36,102 nucleotides of DNA from Cytophagales bacterium (GTDB taxonomy: Bacteria > Bacteroidota > Bacteroidia > Cytophagales > Spirosomataceae), in assembly GCA_013298865.1 (NCBI GenBank), contig JAAFJL010000037.1, positions 1-36,102 of the forward strand, given 5' to 3'. The notes below the pieces were generated by a model. It did not search any database. It was not told the DNA's origin and worked only from the letters and a program-made list of their open reading frames with translations. Shown piece after piece: positions 7,457-15,337 of this stretch. Made by a program: the position numbers and the translations under genes. The first letter of the stretch is position 1; each line of letters begins with the position of its first letter.

Positions 7457-7844
7457 CGTTATTCTTAAACTCTCAATAGCGACAATACTAATAAGTGTTG
7501 TCGCTATTTATTTTATATTCAATCCAGCAGAATATGCCTTTTTTCCGTTCTGTCCATTCTATAAAATCACAGGTTGGTATTGCCCAGGTTGTGGCGGGCA
7601 AAGGGCTTTTCATGCCTTGCTGCATGGACATTTTTTAGATGCCCTCAGCGATAACTTCTTGATATTCATTATGGTACCAATTGTTGTATTGAGAATGTTC
7701 CAAGAATTTACTGGTAAAAGAACAATCCTCTACCAATTACAAAATTCGTATTTCGCTTATGGATTTTTATGCTTTTTAGTAATTTTCACCATCCTCAGAA
7801 ATCTCTCATTTCATCCATTTAATCTACTTGCACCACAAGTTTAG
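7443..7844 (+). CDS. DUF2752 family membrane protein, copy 2
   Basis: A 133-aa protein starting at the ATG at 7443, inside the last codons of the RDD gene (14-bp overlap). An in-frame start at 7404 would add 13 residues inside the RDD gene and is less likely. The signature CPFYKITGWYCPGCGGQRAFHALLHGHF is the family consensus almost exactly, flanked by predicted membrane helices, and the C-terminus RNLSFHPFNLLAPQV matches that of copy 1. Equal length and the shared ends show that the two DUF2752 genes are paralogues placed on either side of the RDD gene. Function is unknown. Confidence 0.87.
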   Translation: MKSNNVILKLSIATILISVVAIYFIFNPAEYAFFPFCPFYKITGWYCPGCGGQRAFHALLHGHFLDALSDNFLIFIMVPIVVLRMFQEFTGKRTILYQLQNSYFAYGFLCFLVIFTILRNLSFHPFNLLAPQV

Positions 7845-7885
7845 AAAAATACTTTCAAAAGTTTGCAATTTATACTCCTTTTCAC

Positions 7886-7917
7886 TTGACAACCCCTATC
7901 TCAAAATTGTATCTTTG
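7886..7917 (+). promoter_or_regulatory. Bacteroidota-type promoter for queA
   Basis: TTGAC at 7886-7890 and TATCTTTG at 7910-7917 fit the Bacteroidota consensus TTG...TAnnTTTG, with 21 bp between TTG and TAnnTTTG. The transcription start would be near 7921, giving a queA leader of about 124 bases in which I see no clear riboswitch. Confidence 0.7.
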
Positions 7918-8044
7918 CAAGAGTTGAAAAAATACACTTTCTTTTCACATACATTTCTGATTGGGTAACTATCTGATTTTCAGAAGAAAAACATCAACTG
8001 CTAAAACGCCCAACAAATTCCACAATTATCGAAAATAGTAAATT

Positions 8045-9097
8045 ATGAAGTTAACTGAATTTAAGTTTGACCTTCCTCAGAGTCTTATTGCCTTGTATCC
8101 AAGCGAAAATCGTGGAGATTCTCGTATGATGGTAGTTGACAGAAAAGCCAAAACGATTGAACATAAAATGTTCTCGGATATTTTGGATTATTTTGATGAA
8201 GGTGACGTAATGGTAGTAAATGATACCAAAGTTTTTCCTGCTCGTCTGTACGGACAAAAAGAAAAAACAGGAGCCAAAATTGAGGTTTTTTTATTGAGAG
8301 AACTCAACCGTGAGCATCGCCTTTGGGATGTTTTGGTTGATCCTGCTCGTAAAATTCGTGTGGGTAATAAATTGTATTTTGGCGAAAGTGATTTAGTAGC
8401 CGAAGTAATTGATAATACAACTTCCAGAGGACGTACTATCCGTTTCTTGTATGACGGTGACCACGATGCCCTGATGAAAGCGATTCATGAATTAGGAGAA
8501 ACGCCACTTCCAGACGAAATTCGTTTGAAACGCAAGACAGAAGATTATGACCGTGAGCGTTTTCAGACAATTTATGCCAATAAAGTAGGGGCTGTTGCTG
8601 CTCCAACGGCGGGAATGCACTTTTCTAAAATTATCATGAAACGCCTTGAGTTAAAGGGCGTTGACTTTACTTCCTTGACACTCCATATCGGTTTGGGGAC
8701 TTTCCGTACCGTTGATGTGGAAGATTTGACAAAACATAAAACTGATTCTGAAAACTTTGCGATTCCAGCTGAAACTTGCGAAAAAGTGAATGTGGCAATT
8801 GATAACAAAAAGAAAGTTTTGGCAGTAGGAACAACGGTAATGAAGGCTTTGGAATCTTCTGTTTCGGCAGATGGTCACTTGAAACCAATTGAAGGTTGGA
8901 CTGATAAATTTATTTTTCCGCAGTATGATTTCCGTATTCCGACAGCATTATTGACGAATCTTCATATTCCAGAATCAACTTTGATTATGATGACAGCCGC
9001 TTTTGGTGGTCATGAATTAATCAAGAAAGCCTACCAAGAAGCCATCAAAGAAAAGTATAAATTTTATACCTACGGCGATGTAATGCTGGTCTTGTAG
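8045..9097 (+). CDS. queA: S-adenosylmethionine:tRNA ribosyltransferase-isomerase
   Basis: Cytoplasmic enzyme of queuosine synthesis. It transfers and isomerises the ribosyl part of S-adenosylmethionine onto 7-aminomethyl-7-deazaguanine in tRNA, giving epoxyqueuosine. The 350-aa length is normal. Characteristic stretches are [29 protein letters not shown], the block [29 protein letters not shown] and, near the end, [19 protein letters not shown]. The start at 8045 gives [11 protein letters not shown], the usual N-terminus. It stands alone with its own promoter (7886-7917) and a likely terminator at 9160-9193. No other queuosine gene is in the window. Confidence 0.97.
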   Translation: MKLTEFKFDLPQSLIALYPSENRGDSRMMVVDRKAKTIEHKMFSDILDYFDEGDVMVVNDTKVFPARLYGQKEKTGAKIEVFLLRELNREHRLWDVLVDPARKIRVGNKLYFGESDLVAEVIDNTTSRGRTIRFLYDGDHDALMKAIHELGETPLPDEIRLKRKTEDYDRERFQTIYANKVGAVAAPTAGMHFSKIIMKRLELKGVDFTSLTLHIGLGTFRTVDVEDLTKHKTDSENFAIPAETCEKVNVAIDNKKKVLAVGTTVMKALESSVSADGHLKPIEGWTDKFIFPQYDFRIPTALLTNLHIPESTLIMMTAAFGGHELIKKAYQEAIKEKYKFYTYGDVMLVL

Positions 9098-9159
9098 TAT
9101 TCCATTTTCGATGTTTGATTTTCGTTTTTCGAGTAATTCAACAAGTACGAAATAATCCC

Positions 9160-9193
9160 AAAACCTTGCTAAGCCTCAGTTTGGTAAGGTTTT
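9160..9193 (+). terminator. Probable intrinsic terminator of queA
   Basis: AAAACCTT at 9160-9167 pairs with AAGGTTTT at 9186-9193, with partial further pairing inside the loop, and is followed by T-rich sequence. It lies 62 bp after the queA stop and before ispD. Confidence 0.6.
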
Positions 9194-9262
9194 TTGTTTT
9201 GAGAATTCTCGAAGATAAGTATTAAACAACAACAAGCATCAATCTTCGAAATGCAAATGTTT

Positions 9263-9934
9263 ATGAAAAAATACGCAATCATTGTTGCAGGCGGAAGTGG
9301 TAGCCGAATGAAAAGCGAACTTCCAAAACAATTTATTGAAATTGCTGGATTACCAATTCTGATGCACACTTTGTTGCGTTTCAGAGAAGCAGACCCTACT
9401 ATTGAAATTGTATTGGTTTTACCAGAGAATCAAATTAAGTTTTGGCAAGAATTATTGGTAAAACATGATGCTAAAATTGAACATCAAATTGTAAAAGGAG
9501 GAGCAAGTCGTTTTCAGTCAGGGAAAAATGGTTTAGCCGTTATTGATGATAACAGTTTGGTAGCAATACATGATGGCGTACGTCCGTTTGTGAGTAAAGA
9601 TGTAATTCTCAGGAGTTTTGAAATGGCAGTAACCAAAGGAAATGCGGTGGTTAGTATAGCCTCAAAAGATTCTGTGAGATTATTAGAAGGCTCTCATAAT
9701 CAGGCAATTGACCGTTCAATAGTGCGTTTGATTCAAACTCCGCAGACTTTTCAGACAAACCTTCTGAAAGCAGCTTTTACCCAAGAAGAATCACCACTTT
9801 TTACGGACGATGCCAGTGTTTTTGAATCGGCTGGACACAGCATAAATTTAATAGATGGAGATTACGAAAATATCAAAATCACGACTCCAGAGGATTTAAT
9901 TTGGGCTGAGATATTTTTTAATTTGAAAAAGTGA
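9263..9934 (+). CDS. ispD: 2-C-methyl-D-erythritol 4-phosphate cytidylyltransferase
   Basis: Third step of the MEP (non-mevalonate) isoprenoid pathway: CTP plus methylerythritol phosphate gives CDP-methylerythritol. The protein has the nucleotide-binding start AIIVAGGSGSRMKSELPKQF (the G-x-G-x-R-M...PKQ signature), HDGVRPFVS in the middle, and IQTPQTFQTNLL then FTDDASVFE towards the end, all typical of IspD. The start at 9263 (MKKYAIIVAGG) fits the family best and gives 223 aa; an in-frame ATG at 9251 would add four residues and cannot be excluded. The next gene, a nuclease, is separated by 130 bp containing short repeats. Confidence 0.94.
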   Translation: MKKYAIIVAGGSGSRMKSELPKQFIEIAGLPILMHTLLRFREADPTIEIVLVLPENQIKFWQELLVKHDAKIEHQIVKGGASRFQSGKNGLAVIDDNSLVAIHDGVRPFVSKDVILRSFEMAVTKGNAVVSIASKDSVRLLEGSHNQAIDRSIVRLIQTPQTFQTNLLKAAFTQEESPLFTDDASVFESAGHSINLIDGDYENIKITTPEDLIWAEIFFNLKK

Positions 9935-10052
9935 ATTGATGATAGCCACTTCCGAAGCGACACCCACCAATAACAGACTCTAATTCAATGACCCGTTATT
10001 ATAATTATCGTAATTCAATGAGGTAGTTTCAAAATATCAGGTTGATTTTCAG

Positions 10053-10060
10053 TAACTTTG
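10053..10060 (+). promoter_or_regulatory. TAnnTTTG box directly before the Rpn gene
   Basis: TAACTTTG lies only 4 bp before the ATG at 10065. If it is the -7 element, transcription would begin at or next to the A of the start codon. A TTTC at 10027-10030 could be a weak upstream element. The consensus is known for the phylum; its use here is inferred. Confidence 0.4.
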
Positions 10061-10064
10061 AACG

Positions 10065-10946
10065 ATGGAAGCACTATACACTGATGACCAAATATTTATT
10101 CCGATAATTTCGGATTATGGTTTCAAAGCCACTTTTGGCAATGAAGCAAATACACTTTTTTTGCGTAAAGCATTGCAAGCACTTATCAAGTCAGAAATAC
10201 CTATAAAAGAAGTAAAATTTGACAAAAATACCTTTGAAGGTATTACTCAAGACAGCAGAAGTGGTATTTTTGACTTGGCTTGTACTGATGAAAATGATAA
10301 TCATTTCATCGTAGAAATGCAGTATGGAGATGCCCCTAATTTTGTGCAACGTATGAAGTTTTACACTTTGCACAAATTTAATGCAATGGTCAAAAAGGGT
10401 AAATTTGACTATTCAACGCTCGCAAAAATTTATTGCGTGGGCATTTTGGCAAATAATATCAACACCTACGAAGACTACCACAATGTTTCAAACTTACGAA
10501 ACGAAAAAGGTGAACTGATTGACGACCAAATGACTTTTGTAACAGTAGAATTAGAGAAATTTATTTTGCAAGAAATTGATTGCCAAACTAATTTAGAAAA
10601 ACTGATTTATACAATGAGAACGATACATACATTTACTCAACCAACACAGTTTCCTAAGTTTTGGGACGAAGATTGGCTCAAAGTTGCCATTGACGAATTA
10701 GATAGTCGTAAAATGACACCTGACGAAAAAGCATCCTTAGAAATGCTAATTGCCCGAAATGCTGAATCGGTGAAAGCGGAAAGTAGAAAAATCAAGGAGG
10801 CGAGAGATTTAGAAAATTTATTAGTAAAAACAGCAACCGTGAAGAAAGCTTTGCTGAAAGGTCTTGATTTGCAAACTGTTGCCGAAATCACAGATACTTC
10901 GATGGACTTTGTGAAATCTGTCCTTCAACAATTCTCTTTAAGTTGA
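10065..10946 (+). CDS. Rpn family PD-(D/E)XK nuclease / putative transposase
   Basis: A 293-aa protein of the PDDEXK_2 (Rpn, recombination-promoting nuclease) family. The N-terminus (FIPIISDYGFKATFGNEANTLFL) is the family's opening. The nuclease core is visible: Asp70 in GIFDLAC, then HFIVEMQYG with Glu84 and Gln86, the D...E-x-Q form of the PD-(D/E)XK site. The C-terminal third is helical and charged. Relatives in E. coli (RpnA-E) are DNA endonucleases that raise RecA-independent recombination; many were annotated as transposases, but they have no flanking transposon ends. Here too I see no terminal inverted repeats. The catalytic residues look intact. Confidence 0.88.
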   Translation: MEALYTDDQIFIPIISDYGFKATFGNEANTLFLRKALQALIKSEIPIKEVKFDKNTFEGITQDSRSGIFDLACTDENDNHFIVEMQYGDAPNFVQRMKFYTLHKFNAMVKKGKFDYSTLAKIYCVGILANNINTYEDYHNVSNLRNEKGELIDDQMTFVTVELEKFILQEIDCQTNLEKLIYTMRTIHTFTQPTQFPKFWDEDWLKVAIDELDSRKMTPDEKASLEMLIARNAESVKAESRKIKEARDLENLLVKTATVKKALLKGLDLQTVAEITDTSMDFVKSVLQQFSLS

Positions 10947-10970
10947 TACTTAATCGAAATTGCAATAAAA

Positions 10971-10989
10971 CCCAGTGGCGGCTACTGGG
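10971..10989. other. Short hairpin after the Rpn gene
   Basis: CCCAGT (10971-10976) pairs with ACTGGG (10984-10989) around a 7-base GC-rich loop, 24 bp after the Rpn stop codon. There is no T tract, so it is not a standard terminator. It could protect the 3' end or be a repeat remnant. Confidence 0.4.
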
Positions 10990-11037
10990 GGCGAGTTTCA
11001 ATCGGACAGACATATCAATTCTCCTTTCTTCACAAAT

Positions 11038-11067
11038 ATTTTTTTGGTGTAAGCTAACCAAAAAAAT
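11038..11067. other. Hairpin in the leader of meaB
   Basis: ATTTTTTTGGT at 11038-11048 pairs perfectly with its complement at 11057-11067, with an 8-base loop, 20 bp before the meaB start. It is A/T-rich and lacks the GC core of a strong terminator. It may weakly end the Rpn transcript or shape the meaB leader. Confidence 0.4.
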
Positions 11068-11087
11068 GTTTCTATTGCGGTCAGAAT

Positions 11088-12065
11088 ATGCAAAAAAGAC
11101 TTTCTAAAATTGAATATATAGACGGAATTTTAAAAGGTGATAGAGTCATCTTGAGTCGTGCTATAACATTGATAGAGAGTCAGTTAAATACAGATAGAGT
11201 TTTGTCTCAAGAAGTTTTAGAAGCAATTCTTCCACATACTGGCAATTCTTTACGTATTGGTATTACAGGAGTTCCAGGTGTAGGGAAAAGCACTTTTATT
11301 GAAACTTTTGGCAAGTTTCTTACGTCTCAACAAAAGAAAATTGCAGTTCTCACAGTTGACCCAAGTAGCCAGATTACAAAAGGGAGTATTTTGGGAGATA
11401 AAACCCGAATGGATGAACTTTCTAACGACCCATTTGCCTATATACGCCCTTCACCAGCAGGAAGCTCTTTGGGTGGCGTAGCTTTTAAAACTCGTGAAAG
11501 TATTTTGCTTTGTGAGGCAGCAGGTTTTGAAATTATCATCGTTGAAACCGTAGGAGTAGGGCAGTCTGAAACTTATATTCATGGTATGGTAGATTTCTTT
11601 TTGCTACTAATGTTGGGTGGTGCTGGCGACGAATTGCAGGGAATCAAGCGAGGAATCATGGAAATGGCAGATGGAATTGTAATTACTAAAGCAGATTCTG
11701 GCAATGAAGCCAAAGCTAATTTGGCAAAAGTAGAATATGAGAACGCTCTTCATTTATACCCCAGAAGTGCTTCTGGATGGTACGCTGAGGTACTTTTATG
11801 TTCAGCTTTAGAAAAAAATGGAATCCATGAAACTTGGAATTTAATACAGAAACACCAACAGCAATTAACAGAAAATGGTTTTTTTCAACAAAACAGAAAA
11901 CGCCAAACGCTTGACTGGATGTTTCAATTTATTAGGCAAACTTTAGAAGAAAATTTTTACCAAAATCCGTCCGTTGCGAATAAATTAGATGCTGTTAAAC
12001 AAGCCGTAGAATCTGGAAAAATCTTGCCGATTCAAGGAGCATTGGACTTACTTTATGGGAATTAA
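11088..12065 (+). CDS. meaB: Methylmalonyl-CoA mutase-associated GTPase MeaB
   Basis: G3E-family GTPase (also called ArgK) that loads and protects the adenosylcobalamin cofactor of methylmalonyl-CoA mutase. The 325-aa length is typical. The P-loop GVPGVGKST is at residues 61-69, then AVLTVDPSS, the phosphate-sensing FEIIIVETVGVGQSE (switch region with the VGVGQSE signature), GAGDELQGIKRGIMEMADG and the base-recognition motif ITKADSGN. In that last motif the usual NKAD reads TKAD, a substitution also found in other GTPases. No mutase subunit is in the window, so its partner is encoded elsewhere. Confidence 0.95.
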   Translation: MQKRLSKIEYIDGILKGDRVILSRAITLIESQLNTDRVLSQEVLEAILPHTGNSLRIGITGVPGVGKSTFIETFGKFLTSQQKKIAVLTVDPSSQITKGSILGDKTRMDELSNDPFAYIRPSPAGSSLGGVAFKTRESILLCEAAGFEIIIVETVGVGQSETYIHGMVDFFLLLMLGGAGDELQGIKRGIMEMADGIVITKADSGNEAKANLAKVEYENALHLYPRSASGWYAEVLLCSALEKNGIHETWNLIQKHQQQLTENGFFQQNRKRQTLDWMFQFIRQTLEENFYQNPSVANKLDAVKQAVESGKILPIQGALDLLYGN

Positions 12066-12194
12066 GAATGAGTTAAAAATGTAGAATTAAAAATTAAAAA
12101 TGGGTTTGAGAAATGATTTATACTTTAGGAAATTTATTGACTTAGAACTTAACAACTTATCAACTCAAGAACAACATAATCACTTACATCACAA

Positions 12195-14552
12195 ATGAAT
12201 AATTATTGGCAAAAATTCGCTCAAATAATCCTTAATAATCGTCTTTCTTTTTTGCTTGGAGTATTGGCAATGACCATTTTTATGGGCATAGCTGCAAGTA
12301 ATCTAAAAATTTCTTACGAATTACCCAAAATTCTTCCAAAATCAGATGAGCGTTTTCAATTGTATGAAACTTTCAAGAAACGATTTGGCGAAGACGGTAG
12401 CGTAATGGTTATTGGGGTAGAAACTGACAAAATGTATGACTTGGATTTCTTTCAGAACTGGTATGATTTGAATAAAGAAATCAAAAAAATGGATGGTATC
12501 AAGGATGTCGTTTGTAATGCCAATGTGCCTTTGATTTATAAAACTGATTCATTGAAATTAGCGACAAAAAGTATTCTTTCTCAACGACCAACAGCTAAAG
12601 CAGAAATTGATTCAGTGAGAAGTAAACTTGCTCGATTGCCGTATTACAGGAATTTTATCTTTAGCGAAGACGATAAAGCACACCTCATGTTGGTCACTTT
12701 TGACCAAAAAGCAATCAATGACAAAGGGCGTATAGATTTAGTGAAAAAGATTAGTGCCGTTGTAGAAACCTTTGAATCAAAGAACAAAATTGACCTACAT
12801 ATTTCGGGGATGCCTTTTATTAGGACTGCCATTACAACGTTGGTTTCTAATGAGTTAGGCTCTTTTTTGTTGTATGCCATTGCTGTTACGTCACTGATTT
12901 TATTGTTATTTTTCCGTAGTTTCAAAATCATGGGCGTTGCCTTGGTTGTAGTAATTATTGGTTTTGTATGTACACTTGGAATAATTGTTTTGTTCGATTA
13001 TCGTGTTACAATGCTTACGGGCTTAATCCCTGCATTGATTGTAATTATTGGTGTGCCAAACACGATTTTTTTACTGAACAAATACCATGAAGAATACTCT
13101 GAACACGGCGACCAGAAAAAGGCTTTGCTTTTGACAATTGAAAAGATCGGTAAAACACTTTTCTTAGCAAATGTAACAACATCAATCGGATTTGGGGTTT
13201 TTGTCTTTACAGGCAGTGCTTTATTGGTCGAATTTGGCATTATTGCATCCATCAATATTATGCTTACCTACTTGGTTTCTTTGATTGTAATACCCATCAT
13301 TTTCAGTTACTTAGCTCCACCCAAAAAATCAGAAATGTCTCATTTGGAAGGAAAAAGAATCACAACTATTCTTACTAAAATTGAATATTGGGTACTGAGT
13401 AAAAGGACAATGATTTATACAGTAATTGTAGCACTTGCTGCAATTTCTGGCTACGGAATGTCCAAAATTGAATCAATTGGTTTTATAGTAGATGATTTAC
13501 CAGAAGACAATGCGATTTATACAGATTTGAAATTCATTGAAAAGCATTTTAAAGGTGTAATGCCTTTTGAAGTAAGTATTGATGCTTATGAAAAAGGTAG
13601 AGCAATGACTCCGCAGATGCTCATCAAAATCAGAAGATTAGAAAAAGAATTTGCCAAATATCCAGAGTTTACCAAGCCTATTTCATTGGTTACGCTTTCA
13701 AAAGTAATTTACCAAGCCCATAAAGGAGGCGACCCGAAATATTTTATTCTCCCAGGCATCGACGAACTCGGTCAGTTACAACAATACGGCAACAGTCTTC
13801 CCAAAAAAGAAAACCGTTTCAGTAGTATGTTGGATAGCACTAAGCGTTACACAAGGGTAAGTGTACAAATGGCAGATGTCGGGACGGTAAGAACCACAGA
13901 AATTATTAATACACTCCAGCCAAAAGTGGACTCTATTTTTAATTTTGATTCAGAAACTGGAGTTTTGTACAAAAAAGGAGACAAAAACGGATATGATGCC
14001 CAAATCACGGGTAATAGTGTAGTTTATGCTTGGCAAAATGAATATTTGCAGAAAAATTTAGTCGAAAGTACCTTTCAAGCAATTATTTTGATTTGCTTAA
14101 TTATGGCAATGTTATTCAGAAGTTGGAGAATGGTCATCATTTCGACCTTGCCAAGTCTGATTCCTTTATTGATTACTGCAGGTCTGATGGGGTACTTCGG
14201 GATTCACCTCAAATATTCTACTATTTTAATTTTTTCAATCGCCTTCGGAATATCTTCTGATGGAACAATTTATTTCTTGTCACGGTATAAAGATGAGCTT
14301 CAAAATAACAAACGTTCCGTGAAAGACGCTGTGAGAGAAACCATTCAAAACACTGGCGTTTCAATGTTTTATACAGCAATTGTATTGTTCACAGGCTTTT
14401 TTGTTTTCACGGCATCTACCTTCAAAGGGACAGTATCTTTGGGAATTTTAGTTTCAATAACATTATTGATAGCCATGATTTGTAACTTAATTCTATTGCC
14501 TGCATTTCTGATGACGATGGACAAGCGTTCAGCAAAGAAAATGGTAGAGTAA
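12195..14552 (+). CDS. RND/MMPL-family transporter
   Basis: A 785-aa inner-membrane protein with the two-fold RND layout: one N-terminal helix, a large periplasmic loop (about residues 40-215), a bundle of helices (about 220-370), a second helix (about 405-420), a second periplasmic loop (425-630) and a final bundle (635-780). Hydrophobic runs such as LLYAIAVTSLILLLFF and ALIVIIGVPNTIFLLNKYHEE, and the matching FSIAFGISSDGTIYFLSRYKDE in the second half, correspond to the conserved TM4 region of the MMPL/SSD superfamily; the first has N and the second D at the charged position. Likely driven by protons and moving lipids or other hydrophobic compounds; the substrate cannot be told. No membrane-fusion or TolC-like partner lies next to it. 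Confidence 0.85.
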   Translation: MNNYWQKFAQIILNNRLSFLLGVLAMTIFMGIAASNLKISYELPKILPKSDERFQLYETFKKRFGEDGSVMVIGVETDKMYDLDFFQNWYDLNKEIKKMDGIKDVVCNANVPLIYKTDSLKLATKSILSQRPTAKAEIDSVRSKLARLPYYRNFIFSEDDKAHLMLVTFDQKAINDKGRIDLVKKISAVVETFESKNKIDLHISGMPFIRTAITTLVSNELGSFLLYAIAVTSLILLLFFRSFKIMGVALVVVIIGFVCTLGIIVLFDYRVTMLTGLIPALIVIIGVPNTIFLLNKYHEEYSEHGDQKKALLLTIEKIGKTLFLANVTTSIGFGVFVFTGSALLVEFGIIASINIMLTYLVSLIVIPIIFSYLAPPKKSEMSHLEGKRITTILTKIEYWVLSKRTMIYTVIVALAAISGYGMSKIESIGFIVDDLPEDNAIYTDLKFIEKHFKGVMPFEVSIDAYEKGRAMTPQMLIKIRRLEKEFAKYPEFTKPISLVTLSKVIYQAHKGGDPKYFILPGIDELGQLQQYGNSLPKKENRFSSMLDSTKRYTRVSVQMADVGTVRTTEIINTLQPKVDSIFNFDSETGVLYKKGDKNGYDAQITGNSVVYAWQNEYLQKNLVESTFQAIILICLIMAMLFRSWRMVIISTLPSLIPLLITAGLMGYFGIHLKYSTILIFSIAFGISSDGTIYFLSRYKDELQNNKRSVKDAVRETIQNTGVSMFYTAIVLFTGFFVFTASTFKGTVSLGILVSITLLIAMICNLILLPAFLMTMDKRSAKKMVE

Positions 14553-14775
14553 CGACTCAAAATTTGATAGTTAAATTATATCTTTTTTAATTGATGATTT
14601 TTTAATAACAATTCATTAAAAAATATGTTATTTTGCTGAGGCTTTTGCAATAAAGTGTTTTGAAAATCTCATTCATTGTAGCACAAATGTTGTGAGAAAT
14701 ATAAGTTCAGTCACCAATTTTCAAACAAATATTTCGTAAATTGAAAACTAATTCCACTGAATCAACATTTTTATA

Positions 14776-15237
14776 ATGGATAGTAAAATATTTTTAGAAT
14801 ACCAGAGCCTTTCCCGCCGAGCTTCGAAAGATTCTTACATAATTGACTTCAAAACGAACCCTTATAATCATAGCGGTTGTTTGATTGCTGCTGATGAACA
14901 AATTCCGTTTTTGGTAAGAAGAAATTATTGGATTCAAGGTATTCCAGAAGGTATTACAAAAGGTTTGCACGCACACAAAAACACGCATGAAGTATTGTGT
15001 GCATTGAAAGGAAAAATCAGTGTTATTTTAGAAAATTTGGATGGAGAGAAGGCTTTTTATATCCTTGATTCTCCAGAAAAAGGATTGTACGTTCCGCCGA
15101 TGACGTGGCTAAGTGTAGATTACCAAGAAGATTCTATTTTGTTGGCAATGGCTTCAACAACTTATCATTCAGAAGACTATCTGTCTGATTATCAGATTTT
15201 TAAAGATTTAATGACGTCGCCAATTTCTCATAATTGA
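14776..15237 (+). CDS. FdtA/QdtA family cupin (sugar 3,4-ketoisomerase-like)
   Basis: A 153-aa single-domain cupin. The core EQIPFLVRRNYWIQGIPEG, GLHAHKNTHEVLCALKG and DSPEKGLYVPPMTWLSV matches the FdtA/QdtA family (WxcM-like C-terminal), which isomerises dTDP-4-keto-6-deoxyglucose to the 3-keto sugar during synthesis of aminated deoxysugars. The HAH pair expected in the active site is present (His65, His67). Such genes usually lie in O-antigen or S-layer glycan clusters next to rmlA/rmlB and an aminotransferase; none are nearby, so the substrate and pathway are uncertain. A strong terminator follows. Confidence 0.82.
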   Translation: MDSKIFLEYQSLSRRASKDSYIIDFKTNPYNHSGCLIAADEQIPFLVRRNYWIQGIPEGITKGLHAHKNTHEVLCALKGKISVILENLDGEKAFYILDSPEKGLYVPPMTWLSVDYQEDSILLAMASTTYHSEDYLSDYQIFKDLMTSPISHN

Positions 15238-15266
15238 AATTGTATAAGAATTAAAAAATATCTTCT

Positions 15267-15301
15267 AAAAATCCCCTCAGTTTAAAATTGAGGGGATTTT
15301 T
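15267..15301 (+). terminator. Intrinsic terminator of the FdtA-like gene
   Basis: AAAAATCCCCTCA (15267-15279) pairs with its complement (15289-15301) around a 9-base loop, with a T tract at the 3' side, 30 bp after the stop codon. The promoter of the next gene starts right behind it. Confidence 0.85.
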
Positions 15302-15303
15302 TA

Positions 15304-15334
15304 TTGAGAAAAACCCAAAACAGTTTTACCTTTG
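15304..15334 (+). promoter_or_regulatory. Promoter of the MFS gene, predicting a leaderless mRNA
   Basis: TTG at 15304-15306 and TACCTTTG at 15327-15334 are 20 bp apart, a full match to the phylum consensus. The ATG lies at 15338, 3 bp after the box, where transcription itself is expected to begin. The mRNA would have no, or almost no, 5' leader. Confidence 0.65.
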
Positions 15335-15337
15335 CAA

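Noticed and set aside
10065-10946. A complete insertion sequence around the Rpn-type gene, often annotated as a transposase
   Set aside because: No terminal inverted repeats or target duplication frame the gene, and Rpn proteins are now regarded as nucleases rather than element-borne transposases.
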